Positions 29,840 to 38,262 of a stretch of 64,000 nucleotides of DNA are shown here, piece after piece. The notes beneath the pieces are model-generated. The model searched no databases. It had not been told where the DNA came from and saw only the letters and a program-made list of their open reading frames with translations. Source of the DNA: Palsa-1248 sp963737835 (GTDB lineage Bacteria; Gemmatimonadota; Gemmatimonadetes; Gemmatimonadales; Gemmatimonadaceae). The first letter of the stretch is position 1. The number at the start of each line of letters is the position of its first letter. Made by a program: the position numbers and the translations under genes. Where the stretch lies: the NCBI GenBank assembly GCA_963737835.1, contig CAVTUH010000001.1, positions 186,001-250,000 of the forward strand, written 5' to 3'.

Positions 29840-31093
29840 TTGCCCGAACTGGACGCTGGGGTAAAGCGTTGCGTGGCGGCGAGCGTGGCAATCGTTCTCA
29901 CGCTCGCGCCCATCCGTCGAGTCGCCGCTCAGTCAGCGGATACGACGTCAAGAGCGGACTCGACGTCGGGCGTTCCGCAGGTCAATGTCTTGGATCTGAT
30001 CTCGCGCATCCTTGGGAAACCGCCTAACACTGCCGCAATCACGCCTGCGCAGACGGCGGGATTTCACATCGCGCTTCTGCCCGCGATTTCAGTGACACCC
30101 ACGACCGGCCTGCTGCTTGGCGTCGCCTCGGCAGTGTCGTTCGGCGCGGGGGAGGCGCCCGGCACGACGCTGTCAGTCATCAGCAGCCTGGTGTACTTCA
30201 CGGCGCTGAAACAGTTTGGCGTGCAGACCTATGGTTCAGTCTTCACGCGCTACAACAAGCTGCTCTTCCAGGCTGACTGGCGCTACCTGAACACCAGTCA
30301 GCCCACGTACGGGCTAGGCGGCATTCAGCCAACGGCAAATCAGAGCAACATGGACTTTGACCTGGTTCGATTCCAGCAGGCGATGATGAAGAGAATTGGT
30401 CCGCATCTCTATGTGGGCGGCGGGTATGACTACGACGCGTACGTCCGCATCGATGACAAGGGCGACACCGCCGGGCATGTCACACCGTTTCTCGCGTACA
30501 ACAAGGGGCAGCCTGTTACCCAAACGGTCGCGACGGGGCCTGAGGTCGCCGCGCTGCACGACAGTCGCAATAACCCGATCAACCCCACTTCTGGCTCGTA
30601 CTTGGGGGTGCGGATTGCCGGGTATCCTACGTTGCTTGGCAGCTCATCGGACTGGGCGACGACGGTCGTCGATCTGCGGACGTACCTGCGTCCGGCAAAG
30701 TGGTGGCCCGGGGTCCTGGCATTGCGCAACTACGATTGGTTGACGGTGGGGCGTCCGCCGTACATGGAGCTGCCGGCGATCGGATGGGACCAAAATGCCC
30801 TTGTGGGACGCGGCTACGGGCAGGGACGGATCCGCGGGTCACAATTCCTGTACGGAGAGGGCGAGGAGCGAATGCCGGTTACGGCAAACGGCCTGATTGG
30901 GCTGGCGTTCTTCCTCAACGTGAGCAGTTTCGCCAACCCGACCAACGGGCAATTTGCTTCGCCCGACCCAGGATATGGCGTCGGTCTCCGGCTCAAGTTC
31001 AACAAGGCGACCGACCAAAACGTGCGGTTCGACTTCGGCTGGGGCAAAGCGGGCTCTCACGGACTGTGGCTGGGACTCAACGAAGCGTTCTGA
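29840..31093 (+). CDS. Omp85/BamA-type surface antigen barrel without POTRA
   Basis: A 417-aa outer-membrane protein with a TTG start preceded by GGAG five bases upstream. After the signal peptide (cleavage near RVAAQS) comes a short linker and then a barrel with Omp85 hallmarks: LHDSRNNPINPTSGSYLGVRIAG, the ALVGRGYGQGRIRG motif of loop 6 and a final GLWLGLNEAF with a terminal Phe. No POTRA repeats fit in the roughly 60 residues before the barrel. It may be a stand-alone translocator or a lipid/polysaccharide export pore. It follows the FadL-like gene by 24 nt and is probably co-transcribed. Confidence 0.8.
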   Translation: MPELDAGVKRCVAASVAIVLTLAPIRRVAAQSADTTSRADSTSGVPQVNVLDLISRILGKPPNTAAITPAQTAGFHIALLPAISVTPTTGLLLGVASAVSFGAGEAPGTTLSVISSLVYFTALKQFGVQTYGSVFTRYNKLLFQADWRYLNTSQPTYGLGGIQPTANQSNMDFDLVRFQQAMMKRIGPHLYVGGGYDYDAYVRIDDKGDTAGHVTPFLAYNKGQPVTQTVATGPEVAALHDSRNNPINPTSGSYLGVRIAGYPTLLGSSSDWATTVVDLRTYLRPAKWWPGVLALRNYDWLTVGRPPYMELPAIGWDQNALVGRGYGQGRIRGSQFLYGEGEERMPVTANGLIGLAFFLNVSSFANPTNGQFASPDPGYGVGLRLKFNKATDQNVRFDFGWGKAGSHGLWLGLNEAF

Positions 31094-31366
31094 CTAGTCG
31101 CTCATCTCGGAAGCTCGAAGTCGGGGGAATGCGTCGACTCAGGGTCGCGCGGCTCGTCGCATCACAATGCCGAACTCGGGAGTCCACGACCTCCCACCGT
31201 CGATCGAGATACACCTCCCTCACCACACACCCGGCCGCGGAAGAGGGGCCGTTTGCTTTTTTTGCGCGAGATCACGCATGTTGGCTGTCCATTTCGCCGA
31301 GGCAGAGTCTCACGCGAACCTGTCCGGCGGCGCCCATGCAAATTCGTGCGGAGAGCGAGGCCTTCC

Positions 31367-32644
31367 ATGGAGCACGCGCCAGACCAATCCAAGAGCCGCC
31401 GCAGATTCTTGCAGATGCTTGCAGCGAGCCCGGTGCTTGCGGCGGGCGGGTTGGTGTATGGGCCTCTCGCCAGGATCCTTGCGACCCAACGCATTGATGC
31501 CAAACGTGCGCTGGCGGTGGTGGACGACATTGCCCAGGGCGCGAACCTGATCACGAGCCCTGAGCAGGCCCTCGATGTCATGGATTTCGAGCCCGTCGCA
31601 CGTAACAAGATCCCCCCGGCGCATTGGGGGTATCTCGCCACCGGCGTGGACGACGATGCGACGATCCGCGCCAACCGCGACGGCTACGGGAGATTCCAGA
31701 TCCGGTCACGGCGTTTGGTCGACGTGCGAAACATCGATATGTCCGTGCGGCTTTTTGGTGTCACTTGGGAGACGCCACTGGTGATTTGCCCGGTCGGAAG
31801 TCAGAGGGCGTTCTACCCTGAAGGCGAGGTCGCGGTCGCGCGCGCCGCGCGCGCCAAAGGACACCTCCAAATCCTCTCTACGGTGTCCAGTGCCCCAGTG
31901 GAGGACGTGATCGCCGCGCGAGGCGGCCCGGTCTGGTTCCAGCTCTATAACAACAACGACTGGACCGTGGTGAGCGGGATGGTGAAGCGTGCCCAGGCTG
32001 CGGGATGCCCTGCCCTGGTGCTGACGGTGGACCTGCAGGATGGCAGTAATCGCGAGACGCTGTTTCGCGCACAGCGCACAGATTCACGGCAGTGCACGAG
32101 CTGTCACGTAGGCGGCGTCGCGGCTACACACCGCCGCCGGCCCATCTTCGACGGCCTCGACGTCTCAAAGGTGAACAGCTTGTATTGGGCAGGCAGCAAC
32201 TGGGACCTGGTCCAGCGCCTGAAGGACTCAATGTCCATGAAGCTCCTGCTCAAAGGCATTGTCACGCGCGAGGACGCCGCACTCGCCGTGCAGCATGGCG
32301 TCGACGGCATTGTCGTCTCGAATCATGGCGGGCGCGCCGAGGAGACATTGCGCGGAACGGTCGAGTGCTTGCCCGAGGTGCTCGAAGGCGCAAACGGCAA
32401 AATCCCAGTACTGATCGACGGCGGGATTCGCCGCGGCACTGATATGTTCAAGGCCCTCGGCCTGGGTGCGACCGCTGCGGGGATCGGCCGTCCCTACATT
32501 TGGGGCTTAGGTTCCTTTGGGCAACCTGGCGTCGAGGCCGTGCTGGCGATCCTGCGTCACGAATTGCAGACAATCATGCGTGAGGCGGGCACTGTCTCGA
32601 TCGACAAGATCACCCGCAGCTACGTGATCGACCGGCCACACTGA
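31367..32644 (+). CDS. Tat-exported FMN alpha-hydroxy-acid dehydrogenase with CxxCH motif
   Basis: A 425-aa member of the FMN-dependent alpha-hydroxy-acid oxidase/dehydrogenase family (lactate, glycolate, mandelate). An SRRRFLQML twin-arginine signal precedes the enzyme. FMN and substrate motifs are seen: LVICPVGSQRAFYPEGE (138-154), FQLY (191-194), LTVDLQDGSNRE (219-230), LLLKGI (293-298), the catalytic base in SNHGGR (H320) and VLIDGGIRRGTDMFKAL (348-364). Between LTVD and LLLKGI, in the position of the mobile loop 4, it carries RQCTSCHVGG (C243, C246, H247), a classic haem c attachment motif. Upstream in-frame Mets lack the Tat signal, so 31367 is the start. The likely reaction is periplasmic 2-hydroxyacid oxidation with electrons passed to a haem. 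Confidence 0.85.
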   Translation: MEHAPDQSKSRRRFLQMLAASPVLAAGGLVYGPLARILATQRIDAKRALAVVDDIAQGANLITSPEQALDVMDFEPVARNKIPPAHWGYLATGVDDDATIRANRDGYGRFQIRSRRLVDVRNIDMSVRLFGVTWETPLVICPVGSQRAFYPEGEVAVARAARAKGHLQILSTVSSAPVEDVIAARGGPVWFQLYNNNDWTVVSGMVKRAQAAGCPALVLTVDLQDGSNRETLFRAQRTDSRQCTSCHVGGVAATHRRRPIFDGLDVSKVNSLYWAGSNWDLVQRLKDSMSMKLLLKGIVTREDAALAVQHGVDGIVVSNHGGRAEETLRGTVECLPEVLEGANGKIPVLIDGGIRRGTDMFKALGLGATAAGIGRPYIWGLGSFGQPGVEAVLAILRHELQTIMREAGTVSIDKITRSYVIDRPH

Positions 32645-32984
32645 CAGGCGCCTGCGGCGGTACGAGGTCCACCTCCACCTCGGTGTCACGCGGGTCCCGG
32701 AGACGTGCGGCGGGACACCTCACGATGTCGCCTCAGATTGTCCCCCGAATTGTCCCCACAAGGCACCAGCACCGGCGTTCCGTTGGGGCGAACCTATTTG
32801 GACCGCAACTATTTACGTCCTCACTTTTATGTATGCACACGGCAACCAGCGGCTTCACCGAGCTTACAGATGTTTCGCGGACCCCGTTGCCGCGGAGACT
32901 CGAACTGGTGACTTGGTGGCCATTCGACCGGACTAGAGTCCGGCGCGAGCGCGTGAGCCGCGACGCCCTGCAAATGGCCCTTCG
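32645..32984. other. Intergenic with att-like or tRNA-like remnants
   Basis: No gene. It holds a direct repeat ATTGTCCCC (32737-32745 and 32749-32757), a locally AT-richer patch at about 32808-32835, and on the minus strand a sequence with the inverted repeat CCGGAC-TCTA-GTCCGG (32928-32943) followed by CACCAGTTCGAGTCT (about 32894-32908), which looks like anticodon-arm and T-loop remains of a tRNA. This resembles an old integration site. Confidence 0.35.
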
Positions 32985-33908
32985 ATGGTCCCAGTGACCA
33001 TTCTGGTCGTCGAGGACCGCGAACAGTTCCGCCGATTCATTTGTTCGTCGCTTCAGCGGAGGCCGGAGTTCCGAGTCGTAGGCGAGGCGTCAGATGGATT
33101 GGAAGCGGTTGCGAAGGCCAGGGAGCTGCAACCGGATGTGGTTCTACTTGATCTCGGCTTGCCCAAGCTCCATGGTCTGGAGGCCGCCCGCCGGATGCGT
33201 GAACTGGCTCCGCATTCCAGAATCTTGGTGGTGAGTCAAGAGTCGTCCGTTGACGTGCTGCGTGAGGCGCTGATCGTCGGGGTATCGGGGTACCTTCTGA
33301 AGTCGCGTGCCCAAGTCGAGCTATTCACCGGTGTGGACAGCGTCCTTGCGGGCGCGCGGTTCGTTGGCAAAGGTCTGGACTTGGTTGAGATCATGGAACC
33401 TCGGGCGCGCTATCGCCACGAGTTGCTTCTCTGCTCTACCGAGGAGGCCCATCTGGAGAATCTGACTCGTTCTGTTGTCGCAACGCTCGAAGCGGGTAAC
33501 GCGGCGCTCCTATGGATTACCGACTCTCACCGCGACCAGGCGTTCCAGCGATTGCCCGCACACGGCGTGGATATCGATACGGCCATCCAACGAGGGATAT
33601 GTGTCCTGCGGAACGCGGACGACCCGCCGCACCAGCTTCGATTTCCCGAGACGGTCACAAGGCTGAGAGACGCAGTCTCGAGACCGGGCAACGAGCAGCC
33701 CCGTGTTGTCATTTGGGCTGAGCGCGCAGGTCGCTTGTGGGCACGAGGCAAAACGGAGGAGGCGATTGGCCTCGAGCGGCTGGGTAACACGTTGATCGCC
33801 GGCCATGCCGTAGACATTCTGTGCCCGTACCCTCCGCACGGTAGTAGACTAGACGATCCGCCGCTCCGGCATATTTGTGCGGAGCACATGGCCGTGTATT
33901 CCCGGTGA
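32985..33908 (+). CDS. Receiver-MEDS domain regulator
   Basis: A 307-aa two-domain protein. Residues 1-125 are a CheY-like receiver: ILVVEDRE, phospho-aspartate D56 in DVVLLDLGLP, K106 in GYLLKSRA. Residues about 140-307 resemble the MEDS (methanogen/methylotroph DcmR sensory) domain: HELLLCSTEEAHLENLTR, AGNAALLWITD, GICVLRNADD, VVIWAERAGRLWARGKTEEAI, LGNTLIAGHAVDILCPYP and a final HICAEHMAVYS. MEDS domains are thought to bind small organic ligands, often beside kinases. No DNA-binding output is present. It is 33 nt upstream of a histidine kinase on the same strand, presumably its partner. Confidence 0.75.
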   Translation: MVPVTILVVEDREQFRRFICSSLQRRPEFRVVGEASDGLEAVAKARELQPDVVLLDLGLPKLHGLEAARRMRELAPHSRILVVSQESSVDVLREALIVGVSGYLLKSRAQVELFTGVDSVLAGARFVGKGLDLVEIMEPRARYRHELLLCSTEEAHLENLTRSVVATLEAGNAALLWITDSHRDQAFQRLPAHGVDIDTAIQRGICVLRNADDPPHQLRFPETVTRLRDAVSRPGNEQPRVVIWAERAGRLWARGKTEEAIGLERLGNTLIAGHAVDILCPYPPHGSRLDDPPLRHICAEHMAVYSR

Positions 33909-33941
33909 ACCCATCACGAACGCCCTGCTCGCCACCTCGCC

Positions 33942-35453
33942 ATGAATACTATGAAACCGCAGAGCAGTGACGTCACCACCCTCGAGCTGGCCGCAAGCCG
34001 GTTACAGGAATACGAGAGGGCGGTGGAAGGAGCAGAAGAGATGATCCTGGTCGTTGACCGAGAGTACCGGTATCTCAGCGCCAATGCCAGGCTGTTGCAG
34101 ATGCGCCAGGCGACGAAAGAGGAAGTGGTCGGTCGCTTCGTCTACGATGTCTTGGGCATGGAAATGTTTCAGACGCTGGTCAAGGAGAGACTGGACGAGT
34201 GCTTCCAAGGCAAAGTCGTCAAGTACGAGAAGAAATACACGTACCCGTTGGTCGGGGAGAGAGACCTCTTGGTCTCGTACTTTCCCATCGAGGGTGTCAA
34301 CGGCATCGACCGAGTCGCCTGTATTCTCCATGACATTACGGAGCGCAAGCTGGCCGAGGCGCGTCAGCGGGAGAGCGAAGATCGCTTCCGGCTAATGGCC
34401 AATGGCGCGCCCGTGATGATTTGGATGTCGGGGACCGACAAGCGGCCCACGTATTTCAATCAGACCTGGCTGGACTTTACGGGTCGAACGCTCGAGACGG
34501 AGCTTCGATCGGGGTTGGCCACTATTACGCACCCTGACGATTTCGAGCAGTGCCGCATCCTCTACCACGCGGCGTTCGACGCTCGACAACCCTTGAGGAA
34601 GGAGTGCCGCCTTCGGAGGCATGACGGGGAGTACCGCTGGGTCTTGGACGTGGGAGTACCGAGATTTCTCGCTGACGGTGCTTTCGCCGGCTACATCGGA
34701 TCGTGCATCGACATCACCGACCACAAACTGGCGCAAGAGGCCCTGTCGACTGTACACCGGCGGTTGATTCAAGCGCAGGAAGAGGAGCGAGCGCGAATTG
34801 CGCGGGAGCTTCACGACGACATCAATCAGCGACTCGCCATGCTGGTGGTGCAGCTCAATGGCATGAAGCAGGTGCTTCCCGACTCGTCGACTGATTTAGC
34901 CATGCAGCTCGAGGCAGTGAGCGCGCAACTCGGTGATCTTGGGAGAGACATTCAGGCTCTCGCCCACCGGCTGCACTCCGCGAAGCTGGCGCTTTTGGGG
35001 TTGGCCGCAGCCGCATCCAGCTTCTGTCGCGAATTCGCCGATCGCGAGCAGGCACAGGTCGACTATCACTCCGAGAACGTCCCGCAGGACCTTTCGAACG
35101 AGCAGTCTTTGTGCCTGTACCGCGTCCTGCAGGAATCGCTTCAAAATGCGATCCGCCACAGTGGCTCGCGCACGTTCCAAGTCACACTCACGGGTGGGGA
35201 CGACGCGATCGAGCTGGCGGTGCGCGATTCGGGGACAGGGTTTCGACCAGGCGAGGCGGTCCGCGGGCGCGGTCTTGGCTTGACGAGCATGAAGGAGCGA
35301 CTGGCCGCGGTTGACGGGCAGCTCTTCATCACCTCGGCACCCCGGCGTGGAACGACGATTCGGGCCCGCGTGCCAGTGAGTTCCAGGATGACGTCATCCC
35401 CTACGACATCGTTGTCGAGTTTTCCTTCGTCTCCCAGCGCGGTGCCGATGTAG
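33942..35453 (+). CDS. Double-PAS cytoplasmic sensor histidine kinase
   Basis: A 503-aa NarL-type histidine kinase with no membrane segment. PAS domain 1 spans about 20-135, PAS/PAC domain 2 about 145-260 (GAPVMIWMSGTDKRPTYFNQTWLDFTGR, HPDD, LRRHDGEYRWVLDVGVP). The HisKA_3 helix carries the phospho-histidine in RARIARELHDD (H291). The ATPase domain ends with AVRDSGTGFRPGEAVRGRGLGLTSMKERL. It likely senses a cytoplasmic redox or small-molecule cue via PAS and phosphorylates the adjacent REC-MEDS protein; the pairing is inferred from adjacency. Confidence 0.88.
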   Translation: MNTMKPQSSDVTTLELAASRLQEYERAVEGAEEMILVVDREYRYLSANARLLQMRQATKEEVVGRFVYDVLGMEMFQTLVKERLDECFQGKVVKYEKKYTYPLVGERDLLVSYFPIEGVNGIDRVACILHDITERKLAEARQRESEDRFRLMANGAPVMIWMSGTDKRPTYFNQTWLDFTGRTLETELRSGLATITHPDDFEQCRILYHAAFDARQPLRKECRLRRHDGEYRWVLDVGVPRFLADGAFAGYIGSCIDITDHKLAQEALSTVHRRLIQAQEEERARIARELHDDINQRLAMLVVQLNGMKQVLPDSSTDLAMQLEAVSAQLGDLGRDIQALAHRLHSAKLALLGLAAAASSFCREFADREQAQVDYHSENVPQDLSNEQSLCLYRVLQESLQNAIRHSGSRTFQVTLTGGDDAIELAVRDSGTGFRPGEAVRGRGLGLTSMKERLAAVDGQLFITSAPRRGTTIRARVPVSSRMTSSPTTSLSSFPSSPSAVPM

Positions 35454-35470
35454 TGGCGGCAGCGACGTGC

Positions 35471-35485
35471 GCGTCGCCCCTACCC
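35471..35485. repeat. GCGTCGCCCCTACCC dispersed word
   Basis: An exact 15-base copy of the sequence at 316-330, again following a GACG-type palindromic start (GACGTGCGCGTC). It lies in the 26-nt convergent gap at the 3' ends of the histidine kinase and permease genes and runs slightly into the permease end. Confidence 0.5.
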
Positions 35486-36946
35486 ACCCACCCACCGGCT
35501 CCTCGACCGCATAGGGCCGGCAAGCCCCCGGCGCCGCGGGGAACGGTAGTAGACGGCGGCGCCCAGCCCGAGAAAAAGCAGCGTCCCACCGATCATTTTC
35601 GTCTCATACACCGATGCGGACTCTCCTTTGCCGGCTGGCACAAACGCCAGGCAGAAGCCGACGGCCGTGACGATTAGACCGACCATCCCGGCAGCCAGCA
35701 GCGTCGCTCGCGAATAGCGGACCCGCTGGAAATCCCCCCTGGACGCAAGCTTGATCAGGGCCGCAAAGACGTAGGCGAACGGGGTGAGTTGCAACACCAC
35801 TGCGAGCAGCAATAAGACTCGATAGGCCTCCTGCACTGTCGAACCCAGGAAGCCCATCACCAGCACAACGCAGGAAACAATGCCCTGGATGAAGAGCGCG
35901 ACATGTGGGGTCGCGTACCGTGGGTGCAACGTGCCGAGCGCCGGCGGCAAATAATTGTCGATCCCGGCCACGAACGGGATGCGGGCCGCGCCGCCGAGCC
36001 AGGCCGACGTAGTGCCGGCGAACGCCAGGGAAAGCAGAAGCGCGATCGGCGGCACGATCCAGGCAATCCCCATCGTATCAGCCATGCGGCCGAGAGCTTG
36101 GAGGACGCCCTGCACCGCGCCGATCTCGTGAGCCGGCATCGCCAGGAGGACGGCGAGTGTCGCCATGACGTACAGGCTCCCAGCGACGATGCCACCCACG
36201 GCGACCGCCCGAGGCAACGAGCGGGCCGGGTCCTTGATCTCGTCGCCCATGACCGAGGCCAACTCGAGACCGATGCATGCGTAACACACGACGCTGAACG
36301 CGCCGATGAAACGCCAGTCGAACGTCGAAACGCGAAAATCGCTGCCACGTAATGAGAGGCCGTGGGTCCATGACACGGCCAGCGCCAGCCCAACAAGTAC
36401 GAGCGTCGTAAGTACCGAGCCGATTCCGCCCACGTTGGTGACCCACTTCCCAACGTTGAGTCCGAGCACGTTAATGCCGGTCATGAGCCAAAGCGTGAGC
36501 ACAGCCGCGATCAGGACGTACGTCTTGTCGTCGCCGAGCGCTTGCAACGCCGGCCCACCGATGAAGACGGAGATGCCGACGACGGCCAGGACCAGGATCG
36601 GAATGCCGAACATGTTGTTGGTCCAATAGCACCATCCTGACATGAACCCGTGGAAGTCGCCAAACGTCGCCTTCGTCCAGAGATAGACGCCCCCTTCGTG
36701 GGGATATCGCTGCGAGAGCTCGATCACGGCGAGCCCCTGAGGCAGGAAAAAGAGCAGGAGCGCAAGCGCCCACATCCACACCGTAACCGGTCCGCCGCTC
36801 GCGATGACCGGTACCGTGTTGAGGTTGACGACAGCCACGACGATGAGGAAAACGAGATCCCGCTGCCCCAACGTCCGTCGAAGCTGCGGGACGCAGTGCT
36901 GGTCGGCGAGCTCGCCCTGCGCACCGCCCGTCACACCTAGGAACAT
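35480..36946 (-). CDS. APC family amino-acid permease
   Basis: A 488-aa APC superfamily transporter. The first helices read LVFLIVVAVVNLNTVPVIASGGP and the second WALALLLFFLPQGLAVIELSQRYPHEGGVYLW, the YPxEGGxYxW signature of glutamate/amino-acid APC carriers. About 12 helices in total. A single-gene unit, convergent with the histidine kinase and divergent from the sugar cassette. Substrate not determinable. Confidence 0.88.
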   Translation of the reverse strand: MFLGVTGGAQGELADQHCVPQLRRTLGQRDLVFLIVVAVVNLNTVPVIASGGPVTVWMWALALLLFFLPQGLAVIELSQRYPHEGGVYLWTKATFGDFHGFMSGWCYWTNNMFGIPILVLAVVGISVFIGGPALQALGDDKTYVLIAAVLTLWLMTGINVLGLNVGKWVTNVGGIGSVLTTLVLVGLALAVSWTHGLSLRGSDFRVSTFDWRFIGAFSVVCYACIGLELASVMGDEIKDPARSLPRAVAVGGIVAGSLYVMATLAVLLAMPAHEIGAVQGVLQALGRMADTMGIAWIVPPIALLLSLAFAGTTSAWLGGAARIPFVAGIDNYLPPALGTLHPRYATPHVALFIQGIVSCVVLVMGFLGSTVQEAYRVLLLLAVVLQLTPFAYVFAALIKLASRGDFQRVRYSRATLLAAGMVGLIVTAVGFCLAFVPAGKGESASVYETKMIGGTLLFLGLGAAVYYRSPRRRGLAGPMRSRSRWVGG

Positions 36947-37000
36947 GCGATCTCTTTGTCAACGCTTGCGGCGGGGTACTCCATCGATAACGTATACCGC

Positions 37001-38251
37001 ATGGGGGCGCTTTTGGCGGTCGACCGGTTCCTGCTCGCATGCATGTTGGGGGCTGCTCTCATAGGAAGTTCTGCCTATTCGCAAGAATTAACGGCGGGTT
37101 CGACATTTGCGGACGATGTCCGTTTCCTGCGCCAGTACACGACGATCGTCGTGCTCTCGGATCAAGGGGGTAAGGGTCACCTCGCCGTCGCTCCGGCTTG
37201 GCAGGGTCGCGTCATGACGAGTTCTGCTGAAGGGGTCGACGGTCAGAGCTTCGGTTGGATCAACCGCAAGCTGATCGCATCCGGTAAGGTCTTGCCGCAT
37301 TTCAATCCCTTGGGTGGCGAGGATAGGGTGTGGCTAGGACCCGAGGGCGGGCAGTTCTCCATTTACTTTGCCCCCCATGCGCCCTTCGATCTTGCTCACT
37401 GGTTCGTGCCCAGTGCCTTTGACACCAAGTCGTTCCGCATCCTCGATGAGTCAGTACCAGATCATCTCTCGTTCGAGTCCGACTTTGAGCTCCGCAATTA
37501 CTCGGGGACTGCCTTCAAGGTACGCCTACAGCGAACGGTCCGTGTGCTCGAGCCCATGGCCGCTTGGCAGGCCTTGTCAATGGCGCCTCCTGAACACGTT
37601 GCGCTCGTCGCTTATGAGTCGCGAAATTCGCTTACCAATGCTGGCACGGTGCCTTGGCGCAAGGAGACGGGTTTGCTTTCGATCTGGGTTCTTGGAATGT
37701 TCAATCCGTCAGCGGCGACCACGATCGTGATACCGATCCGGGGCGGTCCTGAGACTGCGCTCGGTAGGATAGTGACGACCGACTACTTCGGCGCGGTCCC
37801 CGCAGATCGACTCCACGTGACAGACAGCGCCATCTTTCTCCGCGCGGATGGGAAGTACCGTAGCAAGATCGGCATCAGTCCGCAGCGTAGTTTAGCGAAG
37901 CTCGGTAGCTACGATGCACATCATCACGTCCTCACGATTGTGCAATTCGATCAGCCCCGAGGGGTCACCGACTACGTCAATTCCCTGTGGCACATCCAGA
38001 ATGCACCCTACAGCGGGGACGTCGCGAATGCTTATAACGACGGCCCGCCGGCTCCCGGTGTTGCCCCGATGGGACCATTCTTTGAGCTGGAAACGTCCTC
38101 CCCTGCCATCGCGCTTGCAGCGGGTCAAAGCGTATCGCACGCCCATCGCACGATCCATCTCATAGGTCCCGCTGATGAGTTAGATCGAATATCACGAGCC
38201 GTGCTCGGCGTGTCTTTGCTCGACATGCAATCCGCCTTCGGCTCGAAGTAG
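37001..38251 (+). CDS. Exported DUF6786-like protein, sugar cassette
   Basis: A 416-aa secreted protein (signal peptide, cleavage near AYSQE). Motifs such as EDRVWLGPEGGQFSIYF, FDLAHWFVPSAFDT and LELRNYSG-type strands fit DUF6786 and suggest a galactose-mutarotase-like beta-sandwich. Function in the family is not established, but its position as first gene of the fucose-type cassette hints at sugar binding or epimerisation before uptake. An in-frame Met at 36956 would precede the signal; 37001 is chosen. Base composition from here to about 42.9 kb looks less GC-rich than on either side. Confidence 0.65.
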   Translation: MGALLAVDRFLLACMLGAALIGSSAYSQELTAGSTFADDVRFLRQYTTIVVLSDQGGKGHLAVAPAWQGRVMTSSAEGVDGQSFGWINRKLIASGKVLPHFNPLGGEDRVWLGPEGGQFSIYFAPHAPFDLAHWFVPSAFDTKSFRILDESVPDHLSFESDFELRNYSGTAFKVRLQRTVRVLEPMAAWQALSMAPPEHVALVAYESRNSLTNAGTVPWRKETGLLSIWVLGMFNPSAATTIVIPIRGGPETALGRIVTTDYFGAVPADRLHVTDSAIFLRADGKYRSKIGISPQRSLAKLGSYDAHHHVLTIVQFDQPRGVTDYVNSLWHIQNAPYSGDVANAYNDGPPAPGVAPMGPFFELETSSPAIALAAGQSVSHAHRTIHLIGPADELDRISRAVLGVSLLDMQSAFGSK

Positions 38252-38262
38252 CCGCGCACGAC

